A DNA stretch of 64,000 nucleotides from DATLMR01 sp964615905. GTDB lineage: Bacteria > Acidobacteriota > Blastocatellia > UBA7656. How positions within the stretch are numbered: position 1 is the first letter of the stretch; each line of letters starts with the position of its first letter. The translations under genes were made by a program, and so were the position numbers. Where the stretch lies: the NCBI GenBank assembly GCA_964615905.1, contig CAZTUB010000001.1:1-64000 (forward strand), written 5' to 3'. The notes under the pieces are model-generated. The model did not search any database. It saw only the letters and a program-made list of their open reading frames with translations, and had not been told where the DNA came from. Positions 51,128-60,532 of this stretch are shown here, in pieces.

Positions 51128-52843
51128 TCAGAGTCGCTCCACATCGGCTCGAAAGACTCGCTCTTCGATCAGGGGGGCGGCGTGCGCAGTTATCGCGGCG
51201 AGCGCCGGGTGGTCGAAGGCGTTTTCGTTTGGGAACAATCTGTAGCCCGCGATTGACGTGAGGACGGCGGCGGTCGCGTCGCCAGACGGAGAGTCTTGAA
51301 GCCGCGCGGCCGTCTCTGCCATCCATCCCACTTCGAGCAGCTCGCCCATACGGTCCACGAGCCTGCGCGCGTGCGCCTCGGCCCATCGCCGGTCGGATAA
51401 CTTCTCTTCGCTCAAGGCCGAGACGGTTTGCTCGAAGACGCGCTCGAAAGCTGACCTGGTTGATTCAAGCAAGCCGGCGGGCCACGCATCGAGCGAGGCC
51501 TCGATTGCCGCGCGCCATCGCGGGACCAGCGGCGAGCGCCGCGCGTCCCGAAGGATTTGCAGGCAGAGCGTGTTGTGCGGGCCTTCCCACGTCTCGATGA
51601 TGAGCGTGTCGCGCAAAAGCCTTGGCAGTATTGTGAAGTCTTCGACGATGCCGTTTCCGCCGAGCACAAGGATCGCTTCCCGGATCGAGTCCGCAAGCGT
51701 CACGCTCGTACGGTACTTGGCGAGGTTGAGCAAGAAGCGTTGCCACATGCTCTGCCCCGCGTCTTCAGGCGCTATGCCGTGACGCTCGATAAGCGCGATG
51801 AGCTTGAACGTGAGCAAGCGGTTTCGCCACAACTTTTCAAGCATCCCGACGAGAGTCTCCTGGATGAGCGGGTACTCGATCAGCGCGTGGCCGAACGCTT
51901 CGCGCTGCCGCGCATAGTTGCGCGCCTCAAGAAAGGCGCGGTGCAAAAAGCCGCAGGCGTTGACGGCGTTGTGCGTGCGCGACGCGTTGATGACGTAGCT
52001 CATCAACGTCTTGAACCCTTCGGTCGTATCGCCTATGGCGTACCCGACGGCGCGGTCGAAGTCTATCTCGGCGGTCGGAAGCGAGCGCGTTCCCAGCTTG
52101 TCTTTTAGTCGCTTGAAAGAGATTCGATTCACCTCGCCGTTCATCATCACGCGAGGGACCATAAAGACCGCAAGCTCACCGGTGCCGCCTCGCGCGCCCG
52201 AGGGACGCGCCGCTACGAGGAAGAACTCGTCGGGGTTTGAGCAAAACCATTTCTCGCCCGTGATGGCCCAGGTGCCGTCTTCGTTTAAAGCGGCGGTGGA
52301 TTCAATCGCGCCGACATCGGACCCGCCCGATTGCTCCGTCACAAACTGCGCCCCCGCAAACGGCGTCTCCGAAGATAGAAGTCGCGGCAGGTACTCTTTT
52401 CTGAGGAAGTCGGAGCCGCGCGCCTCTATCGAGCGGATCAGCCCGTCCGTGCAGCTTATCCCGCAGTTGAGCGACGCCTCGCCGTTGTGCGCGAGCAGAT
52501 AGATAAGCGCGAACTTATGAATCTCGTTTCGCGCGCCCGTAAACAGGCCGAACTCAGCGACCTCGCGGCGCAACTGCCTTGTGAACGGGCCAAAATCTAC
52601 CCGCTCAATCGGTCTTCCGACAGGGTCTTGCTTGATTATCTTTGGCAGGTTCTCGTTGCGGTTTGCTTCGCGCGCCAGATCGTTCCATCGGCCCGCGACG
52701 AGGCCCCCGCACCGCGCGAGCGATTCGAACACCTGTGCGCGGTCTTCTTCTCCGATCAACTCGTCGAGCAAGAGGTGAAACCCACGGTCCTGCTCAAAAA
52801 AGTTTGTGCCGTCGAGCCCCTGAAACTCTCTCAGCCGCGCCAT
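51128..52843 (-). CDS. Acyl-CoA dehydrogenase-like flavoprotein, AidB-like
   Basis: This protein of 571 residues is longer than a typical acyl-CoA dehydrogenase (about 380). It carries AQFVTEQSGGSDVGAIESTA, EKWFCSNPDEFFLVAARPSG and WEGPHNTLCLQILRDARR, which resemble AidB-type members linked to alkylation stress. An extended C-terminal domain of about 130 residues follows. No DNA-repair neighbours are seen, so its role is open. GGAGGG precedes the ATG. It is the first gene of the minus-strand unit with the debranching and SDR genes. Confidence 0.85.
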   Translation of the reverse strand: MARLREFQGLDGTNFFEQDRGFHLLLDELIGEEDRAQVFESLARCGGLVAGRWNDLAREANRNENLPKIIKQDPVGRPIERVDFGPFTRQLRREVAEFGLFTGARNEIHKFALIYLLAHNGEASLNCGISCTDGLIRSIEARGSDFLRKEYLPRLLSSETPFAGAQFVTEQSGGSDVGAIESTAALNEDGTWAITGEKWFCSNPDEFFLVAARPSGARGGTGELAVFMVPRVMMNGEVNRISFKRLKDKLGTRSLPTAEIDFDRAVGYAIGDTTEGFKTLMSYVINASRTHNAVNACGFLHRAFLEARNYARQREAFGHALIEYPLIQETLVGMLEKLWRNRLLTFKLIALIERHGIAPEDAGQSMWQRFLLNLAKYRTSVTLADSIREAILVLGGNGIVEDFTILPRLLRDTLIIETWEGPHNTLCLQILRDARRSPLVPRWRAAIEASLDAWPAGLLESTRSAFERVFEQTVSALSEEKLSDRRWAEAHARRLVDRMGELLEVGWMAETAARLQDSPSGDATAAVLTSIAGYRLFPNENAFDHPALAAITAHAAPLIEERVFRADVERL

Positions 52844-53014
52844 ATCACCCTCCGCCGAGACTCATGTCATCTGGCGCGATACTAACAAGCGGCGGCAAGC
52901 TGGCGCAAGATTGGGCGGCGCGGCTGTGATGCGTGAGCGGAACAGCCAGGCGTGGCGGGATTCGAGTGAAGAGGATTCCGGGACGGCTCACGCGGCCGCC
53001 CCGGCAGTTTACAC

Positions 53015-54442
53015 CTACTTCTTGGTAGCTTCGGCGACGATTGCTATGGCGGCCTGTTCGACGAGAGGCGAAAGAATATCCTCCCCGTCGGACTTGGCTT
53101 TAGCTTTCGTTGTGTTGGTAAGTCGAGGCGTGGCGCTCCCCAGAGCGTGGAGCTGGTATTCGAACGTGATCTCGTCTTTTGCCTTAATAGAGCTTGCGAC
53201 ATCGGCCGCAGTGTATGTGGCCGACGTGGCGACCGACCCGGCTACGCGGCCCGCGTGAGTGTCTGCGTGGCTGCCTGCAATGCCGACAGCGGGCGCGGCC
53301 TTTCTCATAAAGCCGCCCAGACCGCCTCCCCCGCCGCTTTGCTTATGCGTGATGCTCGAATAGAGGATCAGGTCGCACTCTTTTTGTTGCGCTTCGGCTT
53401 CGATCTGCGCGGGGATTCTCGCCGTGAGCGGGGTTACTTCGAGAGTCGGCCCGCTCAAGTAGCTGATGATCGTGTTTCGAAGGGGCTCGGCCGCCTCTAT
53501 GCCGTTATAGCTCTTGCCCATCTGCGCCTTCGGCAGCACAACGCCGATGCGGATAACGCCGGGCTTCTTTGGCCCAAGAGCGGTGACCGACGTGGTCGCA
53601 GGTGTGGTAGCGCCTGCGGTCGAGCCTGCCGGCGCGGGCTGGCTGTTGTCTTCATTGGGATTAGCCATGCGAGCGCCCGCCATGGCGAACTCCTGCATGT
53701 TTTTAGCCTCGGTATAACCGGCGGGAATCTCAAACAGCGCGGCGTCGAGCGTGGCCCTCGACAGCTCCTCGACCTCCATGTTGCTTGTGAAGGCCTGCCT
53801 GCCGTCTTCGCCAAAGAAGGTCGTGGTGACCATCAAAGGAAAACCGAGTTTAGCTGTGCCGATCTGCTTGAAGCGATGCTCGTCCGCGCATTCCGGGCGA
53901 GAGCCCGATGCCATAGCAGCCGCTCCCTGGCCGTCGCCGCACGAAAACTGGTATTCCAGGTCTATGTACCAGCCGTCGGTTTCCATGCGGGTCTTTGACG
54001 GGTTGCAGGCGTCGGGTGTCGATTCAGTCACCATCACCGTCTTGATGCGGCGAGCTGTAAAACCCATGATCTCTTTGCGCTGCCCTGTATCGGTGACGGT
54101 GCTCGTCGTCGTGACGATGCCACCTTTGCGAGTCTTAACGGGCTGCTGCGGCTGTTGAGGAGTTGCGGCTGTTGCCGTCTGCCCGGCAGCGCTTCCGTCC
54201 ATAGGCATGATCAGGTAAGTCCGCGCTTTGTCGTTGAGGTAGACCATACGTTTGAGATCGCACTGCGTCAGTATGGTCGCGCCCTCGCTCTCCATGCGCT
54301 GTCGAGAGCCCTTGATGTACATAGTGTTGCCCTTCGTGCTTTCGCCCGATTTCATCTTCAGCTTTATGTCAGCCGAAGCCACCGAGGCGGCGGCCAGCAT
54401 CACTACCAACACGCTTATCGTTTTCCCTATCCCTTTTCTCAT
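53015..54442 (-). CDS. Secreted protein of unknown function, two-domain
   Basis: This is a 475-residue exported protein. A signal peptide covers about residues 1-24 (VLVVMLAAASVASA). The first domain (about 25-245) reads like an outer-membrane-associated lipid or substrate-binding protein of the DUF4412 sort, with KGSRQRMESEGATILTQCDL and RMVYLNDKARTYLIMPMDG. A Gly/Ala/Thr-rich linker leads to a second domain (about 295-475) with GVIRIGVVLPKAQMGKSYNG and ECDLILYSSITHKQ. A Gly-rich loop follows and the protein ends VEQAAIAIVAEATKK. I do not recognise a function. AAGGAAG precedes the ATG. Confidence 0.72.
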   Translation of the reverse strand: MRKGIGKTISVLVVMLAAASVASADIKLKMKSGESTKGNTMYIKGSRQRMESEGATILTQCDLKRMVYLNDKARTYLIMPMDGSAAGQTATAATPQQPQQPVKTRKGGIVTTTSTVTDTGQRKEIMGFTARRIKTVMVTESTPDACNPSKTRMETDGWYIDLEYQFSCGDGQGAAAMASGSRPECADEHRFKQIGTAKLGFPLMVTTTFFGEDGRQAFTSNMEVEELSRATLDAALFEIPAGYTEAKNMQEFAMAGARMANPNEDNSQPAPAGSTAGATTPATTSVTALGPKKPGVIRIGVVLPKAQMGKSYNGIEAAEPLRNTIISYLSGPTLEVTPLTARIPAQIEAEAQQKECDLILYSSITHKQSGGGGGLGGFMRKAAPAVGIAGSHADTHAGRVAGSVATSATYTAADVASSIKAKDEITFEYQLHALGSATPRLTNTTKAKAKSDGEDILSPLVEQAAIAIVAEATKK

Positions 54443-54557
54443 AAAAACTTCCTTTCTGATGCCTGCTGGAATATGAGCAGGGTTGATTATTACGGTTGAG
54501 GTTGATTAGTAAGGTTAGCTGATGTGACCTCGAAAGACAACAGGAGGCTTTTGGGGA

Positions 54558-54640
54558 GTGACAAGTGACAAGAAAGAAGAAACCAGGCAGCCGATTCTCC
54601 CCTTCTTGTCACTTGTCATTTATCACTTGTCACTGTTCAC
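54558..54640. repeat. Heptad palindrome, copy D
   Basis: On the plus strand, TGACAAGTGACAAGAA at 54559-54574 pairs with 54603-54618. The right arm then continues with further units to about 54640; read on the minus strand the units are GTGAACA, GTGACAA, GTGATAA, ATGACAA, GTGACAA. The left arm has only two units. The 48-nt core spans 54565-54612. It lies between the vWA gene and the 53015 gene, both on the minus strand. Confidence 0.8.
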
Positions 54641-54658
54641 CTTCCCCAGGCCGCTTTC

Positions 54659-57604
54659 TCAATCCTGTCTTTTCCGCCTGGCGTCGAGCAATCGACTTGC
54701 GAGCGGCGACGCTTCCCTGTCTGCCGGAACGGGCGAGCTTTCGGCCACAGGCTTCGCGGCAAGGGGTTCTCTAGCCACAGGCTCTTTAGTCACCTCTTTG
54801 ATAAAGGGCTCGCGGCGCGGCGCTCGCTCCTGAGCTACAGGCTGCGGGCCCGGTTTTTCGCTCGTCTCAATCATAGCCCCGCCGCCCAGCCGCACGCGCG
54901 AGCGCGAGGCTTTTAACTTGATCATCGCGGGCGCGGTTTCGGCGACGGGTTCGAGCGCGACCGTGGGCTGAAGCCTTGAGGCTATCCACTCGCGCGCCTC
55001 TTTGATCTGTTCGCGGCCTATGTTCAACCGTCTCACGCCTACGTCAAAAGGCAGCATCAGCAGAGCCGCGAGTAACAGCAATTCCCATATCTCGACCGGG
55101 CGGGTCTTTGTCGCTCGCCGCTCGAACAGGTTAATCTGTGAAGCGGTATCCGCATCAACGCCTGCCGCGCTGCCTCCCGTGGCCTCGCTTACGCGCGTAA
55201 GCAGGTCCGCGTCCGTCGCGGCGATGGCGTATTCAGGCGAGTAAGAGTTGACAGCGCCGGTGACGGGAGCAGTCTCGCCGCCGTCTTCGCTCACGCTCAC
55301 AAGATAAGCGCCGCGCTCGACCGCGGGGAAATCGGCCTCATAGCGGCCCGCCGCCGTCTGCTCAAGCCTGATGTCGCTGGACGAAAAGTCCGGCGCGATG
55401 ACGTGCGCCCGCAACCTCAAGTTGTTCTTGAATCGCCCGTCGGGCGTTATGGCTTCGACAGTGATGTGGCCGCGCCCGGCGGCTATCTCGACTCTGGGGT
55501 TGAGGTCGCTCGCGCCCTCGCGCCTGAGCGTATCCCTGAAGACCTGCGTCCAGAATTGACCGAACCCCGACCAGTTCATCCACCCGGAAGCCCACCTCGC
55601 CTTCGCATCCGATGTGAATGCGCCCGCGCGCCCCAGACCGTACTGCCACACGGCGTAGACCGGGTCGTCTTTATCGCTCACAAGCGAAGTGATGGCGGGC
55701 GATTGAAGCGAGTCGCGCTCGGCTGTGCCTACGTACCCGCCAAGCTGCGGCGCAGTTGTCCAATCGAGCCCCGACGTCGCCTGCGTCGGTCTCACGAGCC
55801 TGGGGACGAAGGGCTCTTCGATGATCGTCTCGCGTGATGCGAGAAAAGCTTCGCGGGTGAAGATGCGAGGGAGGCTCTCGGCGGATTGAGCGACGTAAAA
55901 ACGCCCGCCGCCCATCTCTGCAAGCATCTCAAGAATATTCTCGTCGGCGTCGGTCCCGACCGCTACGCTCGACAGCGTGATGTTCGCTTCGCGCATTTTT
56001 TGAGTCAGCCCCGCGTAATCGCCGTCTTCGCTCTGCCCGTCCGTAAGCAGGATGATGTGCTTGATCTGCGCTTCGCTTGCGGTCAGTTGTTCGGTAGCCA
56101 TAAGCAGGCCGGGGTAGATATTGGTCCCGCCGCCCGCCTGGATGTTCTTCACCTTTTGCGTGATCGCGCGCTTGTCTTCGACCCGCGTCAGATTGACCAC
56201 GGCCTCAGCGCCGCTGTCGAAGGCGACGACGCCGACCCAGTCGCGCTCGGATAAAAAGTCTACCGTCGCGCTCGCGGCCTCCATCGCAAGCTGCATCTTT
56301 TCGCCTATCATCGAGCCGGAGCGGTCCATCACGATCACAAGCCCCAGGCTCGGAAAGTGCTTCTTCTGGCGAACGTCTAGCGATACGGGCAGCGTCTCTT
56401 CGACGGGCGTCTTGTAGTAGCCGCCGGGGCCGAAGCTCTGGTCGCCGCCGATCATCAGGAACCCGCCGCCGAGGTCCTTGACGTAAGACTGCACCATCTT
56501 CATCTGCGCTGTGGTGAGCATGGTCGCAGGGACGTTATCAAAGATTACGAGGTCATAATCTTGAAACCCCGCGAGCCTCGTGGGCACGTTCGCCGCCGAG
56601 CGTATGTCGGCAGCGAAGCTCCCTTCAGCGAGCACGCGCGCGATTCCTGGCGAAGGCTGCGCGTCGCCGTAAAGATAAAGGGTCTTCGGGCGGCCTTCGA
56701 CCATCGTGAACGCCTCGCGCGAGTTGTTCTGGACAAAGCCGTCCTGCTGTATGGCTTCGATCTCCGCGCGGTAAGTGTAAAAGCCCTTCTGCTCGTTTCG
56801 CTGCGGCAGCACAAAGACGTTTTCGCCGCCCCCCGAAAGCTCGACCGGTCGCTCGGCCACAAGCGAGTCGTTTCGAAATATGCGAAGCACCGCCGTGGTA
56901 TCGCGCGTGCTGTCAATCGAAGCCTTCAGGTCGAATGCCTCGCCTTCGGCAGTCATCTCAGGCGCAGAAAGCTCGCGAAGGCTCACTTCGCCCTGGCGCT
57001 GTGCGTCCGTGCTCGCCGTAGCAATCGCGCGGGTGTGAACCTCTATGCCTTCGGCTTTGAGCAAGCGAGCTTCTTCGACTGCGCTTTCGAGGTTTTCGTT
57101 GCCGTCAGAGATAAGCACAAAGCGCCCGGCCGCTGCCTCAGGCACGAGCGCCGTCGCCAGGCGAAACGCTGCGGCGACATCCGTGTAATCCCTGGGCGGG
57201 TTTGAATTGATCTGGGTTAGCCGGTAATCGCCGAGCAGCTCTTTGCGCGTCGGGGCAAGCTCGACCGCAGCCTCGCGGCCGAAGGCTATAACCCCGATAA
57301 AATCTCTTGCGTCGGCGCGCTCGATCTCGCCGTTGATAAGCTCGACGGCCTTCTGATGCTCGGCCGGGGCCACGCTTGCCGAAACGTCTACGAGAAAGAT
57401 GAGCGCGATGTCGCGTGACGCAAGCTTTATCCTCAGCCCCGCGAGAGCGAAAACGACCAGAAGCAGTATGAGCACGCGCACGGTGAGGCTTGCGCGTGCC
57501 CGCCCGCGCGATAGATTTGCCAGACTATTGCGCGACAAATATAACGCTACAGGCGCGAGCGCGAGCAGCAGAAGCGCCAGTGGATTTGTAAACTCTATCT
57601 GCAT
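54659..57604 (-). CDS. Large membrane protein with von Willebrand A domain
   Basis: This is a 981-residue protein. Two N-terminal membrane helices (NPLALLLLALAPVALYLSR and VRVLILLLVVFALAGLRI) are followed by a vWA-like segment, IALIFLVDVSASVAPAEHQK. A central vWA domain near 410-560 has the MIDAS motif DRSGSMIGEK and TDGQSEDGDY. Between them, a segment resembling a glutamine-amidotransferase-like fold (VLTTAQMKMVQSYVKDLGGG, then FLMIGGDQSFGPG) matches aerotolerance-type vWA proteins. A helix near 850 and a charged tail follow. The ATG at 57604 is preferred to a longer frame from 57697, which would overlap the BatA-like gene. It probably works with that neighbour. Confidence 0.85.
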   Translation of the reverse strand: MQIEFTNPLALLLLALAPVALYLSRNSLANLSRGRARASLTVRVLILLLVVFALAGLRIKLASRDIALIFLVDVSASVAPAEHQKAVELINGEIERADARDFIGVIAFGREAAVELAPTRKELLGDYRLTQINSNPPRDYTDVAAAFRLATALVPEAAAGRFVLISDGNENLESAVEEARLLKAEGIEVHTRAIATASTDAQRQGEVSLRELSAPEMTAEGEAFDLKASIDSTRDTTAVLRIFRNDSLVAERPVELSGGGENVFVLPQRNEQKGFYTYRAEIEAIQQDGFVQNNSREAFTMVEGRPKTLYLYGDAQPSPGIARVLAEGSFAADIRSAANVPTRLAGFQDYDLVIFDNVPATMLTTAQMKMVQSYVKDLGGGFLMIGGDQSFGPGGYYKTPVEETLPVSLDVRQKKHFPSLGLVIVMDRSGSMIGEKMQLAMEAASATVDFLSERDWVGVVAFDSGAEAVVNLTRVEDKRAITQKVKNIQAGGGTNIYPGLLMATEQLTASEAQIKHIILLTDGQSEDGDYAGLTQKMREANITLSSVAVGTDADENILEMLAEMGGGRFYVAQSAESLPRIFTREAFLASRETIIEEPFVPRLVRPTQATSGLDWTTAPQLGGYVGTAERDSLQSPAITSLVSDKDDPVYAVWQYGLGRAGAFTSDAKARWASGWMNWSGFGQFWTQVFRDTLRREGASDLNPRVEIAAGRGHITVEAITPDGRFKNNLRLRAHVIAPDFSSSDIRLEQTAAGRYEADFPAVERGAYLVSVSEDGGETAPVTGAVNSYSPEYAIAATDADLLTRVSEATGGSAAGVDADTASQINLFERRATKTRPVEIWELLLLAALLMLPFDVGVRRLNIGREQIKEAREWIASRLQPTVALEPVAETAPAMIKLKASRSRVRLGGGAMIETSEKPGPQPVAQERAPRREPFIKEVTKEPVAREPLAAKPVAESSPVPADREASPLASRLLDARRKRQD

Positions 57605-57632
57605 CTGAGCGGCCCGCGAGCGTAGCTTTAGC

Positions 57633-59489
57633 TCAAGCCGCAACCCTCCTGTGATAGACCCACCATTCGAACGCAAGCAGCGCGAGCGCGGCCACAACGA
57701 GCCACCGCCACGCCTCGCGCTCGGAAGAGAAACTCTCTTGCTGGCCGGTTACTTCGCCCGACCGCGTCTGTAAAACGTCACGCGGCGCGTTGTCGGATTC
57801 GGTCTCGCTCAACAGCGTGACGGCGAACCCTTCGGTCCCCTCGACCGCGTAAGCCCCCACGCGCAGGGTATCTGCAAAGACCGCGCCGCCCGCTTCGGCA
57901 GGCAGTTCGCTCTCGCGCCCGTCAGGGCCGGTCACAGTTACTGTGCCGGGAGCCTGACCTGTCGCAGGATTGGTCGCGGCATTTATGGTAACAGGCTGCC
58001 CCGCTCGCGCGACCCGCTCGCTCGTCATTTGATCTCGCCCGGCAAGCCACGCGACCGAGTTGGCAAGCAGTATCGGAAATTCAACCTTGAGCGGGAGGTC
58101 GGATTTCGCAAGATCGAACCCGACCAGCACAACCCTCCGCCGCCCGTCATCGCCTGCCCATATCAACCCGCCGTCGGCGCTCCCGACTACCGGTCGCAGC
58201 CACGGGGCGACGTCGCGCTTTGCCGCCGTCTCAATATGGAGGTCCGTGTAGCTCAAGAAACTGTTTATCGGGTGCGCGGCGTCGTGCGCGCTTATCTCAG
58301 GCCGCTCGCGCGCGCCTGTCGTTTGCCACAGACCGCCTACGTCCGGCGGGTTGATTACGAGCAGCGGTCGAGAGCTTTCAACAAATGCGGGGGCCGTTTG
58401 CCCTTCGCTCACGATGCAGTCGAACTGGTCTGCCTCGGCGCTGGAATTTATTCGCCGCGCGTCAAAATCATTATTGACCGCGAGCGCCTGAAGCAGGAAC
58501 GGATTCTCGCCCGCCACCCCGACGCGCAGGCGGCGCGCATCCTGTATAAAAGCGTATGCGACGTTATCGGCCGCCAGGTCGTCGTCGACCGCGACTTTCA
58601 ATTCAGCAAGCCCGCCCGATTGCGGCAGCGAATCGAAGATCAGGCCGGTCTGCTCGTTTGCCGCCGCTTCGATTGTGCGGGCGTCGATGAGTTTGCCGCC
58701 GAGCCTGAGTTCAAGGTCGCATCGCGCATTGGAGTCTGTGAAATTGGCAATCGAAGCGAAAAGCTCGGCGCGCGAGCCGCCTTCGGCCGGGCGCGAGTTC
58801 ATCGCCACTATACCGATGTTTTCAGACCGCTGGCCGACGCGAACGAAGCGAAGCGGCGCGGCGCGAGTCTCAATAGCGGTCTTTTGAGCCGGGTCAAACG
58901 TCGCCCCCCCGCCGTCTCCCAGAACTACTATGCCTGTGTCGCGCTCGGCCTTTGCGATCTGCTCTGCGAGCAGGAGCGCGTCGGCAAGGTTGCCGGGCGT
59001 ATCGGTTTCGGTGATGTTTTCGATGGCCGAATTGAGCGCGGCCCGGTCGGATGTGAGCGGGCTTCTGACCGTAACGCGAGCGGACGATTCGATGACGGCC
59101 GCGCGGTCGCCTCCAAGGCTCGCGACCATCTCGCGCGCAAGCTCGCGCGCGCGATCAAGCCGTGATCTTCCGTCTTCGTCGCGTGTGCTCATGCTCGCCG
59201 TCGAGTCGATAACGATGACCGTGCTGCCGGATGCGAGCGAGCGCGTGGTGACGAGCGGGCGAGCAAGCGCGAAGGCGAGCGCGGCGAGCGCCAGAAGCTG
59301 CAAAAGCAACAGCAGGCTCCGGCGCAACCGGCGAAACGGCGCGTTGGCTTCCATCTCTTCAAGCGCGCGCTGCCACAGGAATACGCTCGGCACGACGCGG
59401 CGATTGCGCTTGAGCTTTAGGAGGTAGAAGAAGATTATGATCGCGCCTAGCGCCAGCCACCATAGCGCGCCTGCCGAAAGAAATCTCAT
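57633..59489 (-). CDS. BatA-like membrane protein with von Willebrand A domain
   Basis: This is a 618-residue protein. The N-terminus MRFLSAGALWWLALGAIIIF and RLRRSLLLLLQLLALAALAF form the BatA (aerotolerance regulator N-terminal) domain. A vWA domain follows with VIVIDSTASMSTRDEDGRSR near 95 and VVLGDGGGATFD near 195. Middle segments look beta-rich and a C-terminal helix (RWLVVAALALLAFEWWVYHR) anchors the end in the membrane. BatA proteins occur in stress or envelope-related vWA/MoxR operons, but no MoxR ATPase is nearby. It precedes the larger vWA gene by 28 nt. Confidence 0.87.
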   Translation of the reverse strand: MRFLSAGALWWLALGAIIIFFYLLKLKRNRRVVPSVFLWQRALEEMEANAPFRRLRRSLLLLLQLLALAALAFALARPLVTTRSLASGSTVIVIDSTASMSTRDEDGRSRLDRARELAREMVASLGGDRAAVIESSARVTVRSPLTSDRAALNSAIENITETDTPGNLADALLLAEQIAKAERDTGIVVLGDGGGATFDPAQKTAIETRAAPLRFVRVGQRSENIGIVAMNSRPAEGGSRAELFASIANFTDSNARCDLELRLGGKLIDARTIEAAANEQTGLIFDSLPQSGGLAELKVAVDDDLAADNVAYAFIQDARRLRVGVAGENPFLLQALAVNNDFDARRINSSAEADQFDCIVSEGQTAPAFVESSRPLLVINPPDVGGLWQTTGARERPEISAHDAAHPINSFLSYTDLHIETAAKRDVAPWLRPVVGSADGGLIWAGDDGRRRVVLVGFDLAKSDLPLKVEFPILLANSVAWLAGRDQMTSERVARAGQPVTINAATNPATGQAPGTVTVTGPDGRESELPAEAGGAVFADTLRVGAYAVEGTEGFAVTLLSETESDNAPRDVLQTRSGEVTGQQESFSSEREAWRWLVVAALALLAFEWWVYHRRVAA

Positions 59490-59676
59490 ATCAAGTGCCT
59501 TGACCGCAAAAAAGCCCGATTGCCGATTATACCAAAAACAGCCGGCCGAAGTCGGGGGTCAGTTATCGATAGACATTCTGACCCACAACCCGCTGGCCAC
59601 TGACCGCTCGTCTGGGCTACCATCTTTCTCATACGCTTGTTGCCGTTTTGAGGTTTAGATTCGTTGGTGACGCTAG

Positions 59677-60414
59677 ATGGCTGAAGAGAGAATCGACCAG
59701 ATTAAAGACGAACCCGCGCAAGAAGTATCGGCTGTCGCGACCGCGACCGCCGAGGTCACCGTCAGCCCGCGCCGCACCGTCAGGCGAGCATTCAGGGCCG
59801 AAACGGTCTTCGCCATAGGCCTCGGATTGTTCGCCGTACTCGCCGTGCTCGCTTACCGCAACGCCTATTTCGGTTGGGATTTGAGGGTTGCGACATACAT
59901 TCAATCGATAACCGCCGCAGGGTTTAGAGAGCTGATGATCTGGGTATCCGTGCTCGGCAACGGCTTCGTCCCCGTAGTGTCGGTAGGCATAACCGGGCTG
60001 CTGTTGATCTTTTTGCGGTTCAGGATCGAGGGGTCTGTCTGCATATTCGGCGTGAGCATGGGCGGGCTGATGAACCGGCTGCTGAAAGCCCTGATCGCCC
60101 GACCGCGACCCGACGCCGATCTTGTGCAGGTGCTTTTTGAGGTCAGGCACGAGAGCTTTCCGTCGGGGCACGTCACATACTTTGTCGAGTATTTCGGGTT
60201 CCTCTTTTTTCTGGCCTATGTGCTGCTCAGACGCGGGCGGCTTCGCAAGGTCGCGCTTGCGGTGATCGCGGTCCCGATCCTGCTGATAGGCGTGTCGCGC
60301 GTTTATCTGGGCGCGCACTGGCCCAGCGACGTGCTGGGCGCATACCTTGCCGGAGGCATGTGGCTGATATTTATGATAGAGGTCTACCGCCGTTTGAAAT
60401 CATCTGCGGTCTAG
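59677..60414 (+). CDS. PAP2-family phosphatase
   Basis: This 245-residue membrane enzyme keeps all three acid phosphatase motifs: KALIARPRPD, PSGHVTYF and SRVYLGAHWPSDVLGAYL. These hydrolyse lipid phosphates such as undecaprenyl pyrophosphate or phosphatidic acid, with the active site in the periplasm. Six membrane helices are predicted, and a 40-residue polar N-terminus precedes the first. A lipid-carrier recycling role would fit a cell with EPS production, but the gene is far from the EPS locus. Confidence 0.92.
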   Translation: MAEERIDQIKDEPAQEVSAVATATAEVTVSPRRTVRRAFRAETVFAIGLGLFAVLAVLAYRNAYFGWDLRVATYIQSITAAGFRELMIWVSVLGNGFVPVVSVGITGLLLIFLRFRIEGSVCIFGVSMGGLMNRLLKALIARPRPDADLVQVLFEVRHESFPSGHVTYFVEYFGFLFFLAYVLLRRGRLRKVALAVIAVPILLIGVSRVYLGAHWPSDVLGAYLAGGMWLIFMIEVYRRLKSSAV

Positions 60415-60532
60415 GGCTACTATTTACAAGGATCTGTGGACGGCTGATGGTCCGACAATAAACCTCACAATGCGTTCCGGTGTGTGTCCCCGTGCAAAGA
60501 CGAACCTGTAACGTACCCACCTGGGAGGAGCT

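Noticed and set aside
35643..54640. CRISPR array
   Set aside because: The heptad repeats are palindromic, only 7 bp, dispersed in four gaps and have no spacers of constant length; no cas genes are present.
58029..59165. 378-codon plus-strand frame opposite the BatA-like gene
   Set aside because: Arg-rich shadow; the minus-strand protein has clear BatA and vWA motifs.
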